This document shows positions 41,515 to 41,719 of a stretch of DNA of 41,719 bases, piece after piece; the stretch's first letter is position 1; every line of letters begins with the position of its first letter. The notes under the pieces are model-generated. The model was not told the DNA's origin, did not search any database, and saw nothing but the letters and a program-made list of their open reading frames with translations. The translations under genes were made by a program, and so were the position numbers. The stretch is from positions 1 through 41,719 of the forward strand of contig CALLVG010000063.1 in NCBI GenBank assembly GCA_938010715.1, written 5' to 3'. The stretch comes from an uncultured Saprospiraceae bacterium (lineage in GTDB: Bacteria; Bacteroidota; Bacteroidia; Chitinophagales; Saprospiraceae).

Positions 41515-41548
41515 CGGAAAGCATTTTTGAAATACAAAATGCTTTCCG
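41515..41548. promoter_or_regulatory. Perfect 13-bp inverted repeat before the last gene
   Basis: CGGAAAGCATTTT (41515-41527) and AAAATGCTTTCCG (41536-41548) with an 8-base loop, ending 12 bases before the ATG at 41561. It could be an operator or a leader hairpin; no T run follows. Confidence 0.55.
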
Positions 41549-41560
41549 TAATTTTCAACT

Positions 41561-41719
41561 ATGAAATACATTATCCTTACCTCCTTATCACTTATTCTCT
41601 CTTTACACGCTCAAAACCACGATGCACACTGGATATTGGGTTATTCACCTGTCAATTATGGAATAGACTCTACACTAGGAAAAGATGATGGCGTTTTATT
41701 TGATTTTACGGACGGTAGT
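41561..41719 (+). CDS. Start of a secreted protein, truncated by the window edge
   Basis: 53 codons are visible. A signal peptide (MKYIILTSLSLILSLHAQ) is followed by WILGYSPVNYGIDS and GVLFDFTDGS. The pattern W-x-LGY ... G-x-x-x-DF is typical of the N-terminus of large Saprospiraceae secreted proteins that carry a T9SS sorting domain, but the rest lies outside the window, so this family placement is tentative. Confidence 0.75.
   Translation, partial: MKYIILTSLSLILSLHAQNHDAHWILGYSPVNYGIDSTLGKDDGVLFDFTDGS

Overview
The window is AT-rich DNA from a Bacteroidota bacterium, most likely of the Saprospiraceae/Lewinella type. The evidence is a gliding-associated (CHU_C) C-terminal domain, a type A T9SS sorting domain, a PorP/SprF-like protein, an OmpA/TPR/PD40 protein built like PorE, very large PKD/HYR surface proteins, -7 promoter boxes of the form TAnnTTTG, and an atpBEFHAG operon without the beta and epsilon genes.

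Layout from left to right. 1-4480 (minus): the first ~1493 codons of a giant secreted protein that runs off the left edge. 4481-5323: a gene-free stretch full of inverted repeats. 5324-8134 (plus): rlmN, rsmA and a TraB/GumN-family protein. 8211-9866 (minus): an OmpA protein with seven thrombospondin type 3 repeats. 10133-15716 (minus): the F1Fo ATP synthase operon, with a His-rich extension on subunit a and strong hairpins only after atpE and atpA. 16081-25081 (minus): a T9SS surface cluster (PorP/SprF-like, PorE-like, 1786-residue PKD adhesin), preceded by a beta-helix/Ig protein with a type A sorting domain (25258-28140). 28141-28990: an intergenic stretch with a probable structured minus-strand RNA ending in tandem terminators, then htpG behind a sigma-54-like promoter. 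31099-32356 (minus): a CBS protein and an orphan OmpR-type regulator.

32354-37526 is the accessory region. It holds an MNT/HEPN toxin-antitoxin pair bracketed by a 92-bp direct repeat that carries the regulator's promoter and first codons. Next to it is a polymorphic toxin gene and its putative immunity gene. The toxin gene is cut by a complete IS256-family element (34284-35630) with 8-bp target duplications. Removing the element and one duplication rejoins both halves in frame into a 751-residue secreted protein whose C-terminal part is a separable toxin-like module. This is the most interesting item in the window.

37724-41312 (minus): ahcY, an ECF sigma factor overlapping an upstream glycosyltransferase gene, and a TPR-like remnant. 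41561 to the right edge (plus): the start of another secreted protein.

How the genes work together: rlmN and rsmA modify the ribosome; the ATP synthase operon is self-contained apart from atpD/atpC; the 16-25 kb block probably makes one surface adhesin with its export or anchoring partners; the 32-37 kb block is conflict and mobile DNA inserted between housekeeping genes.
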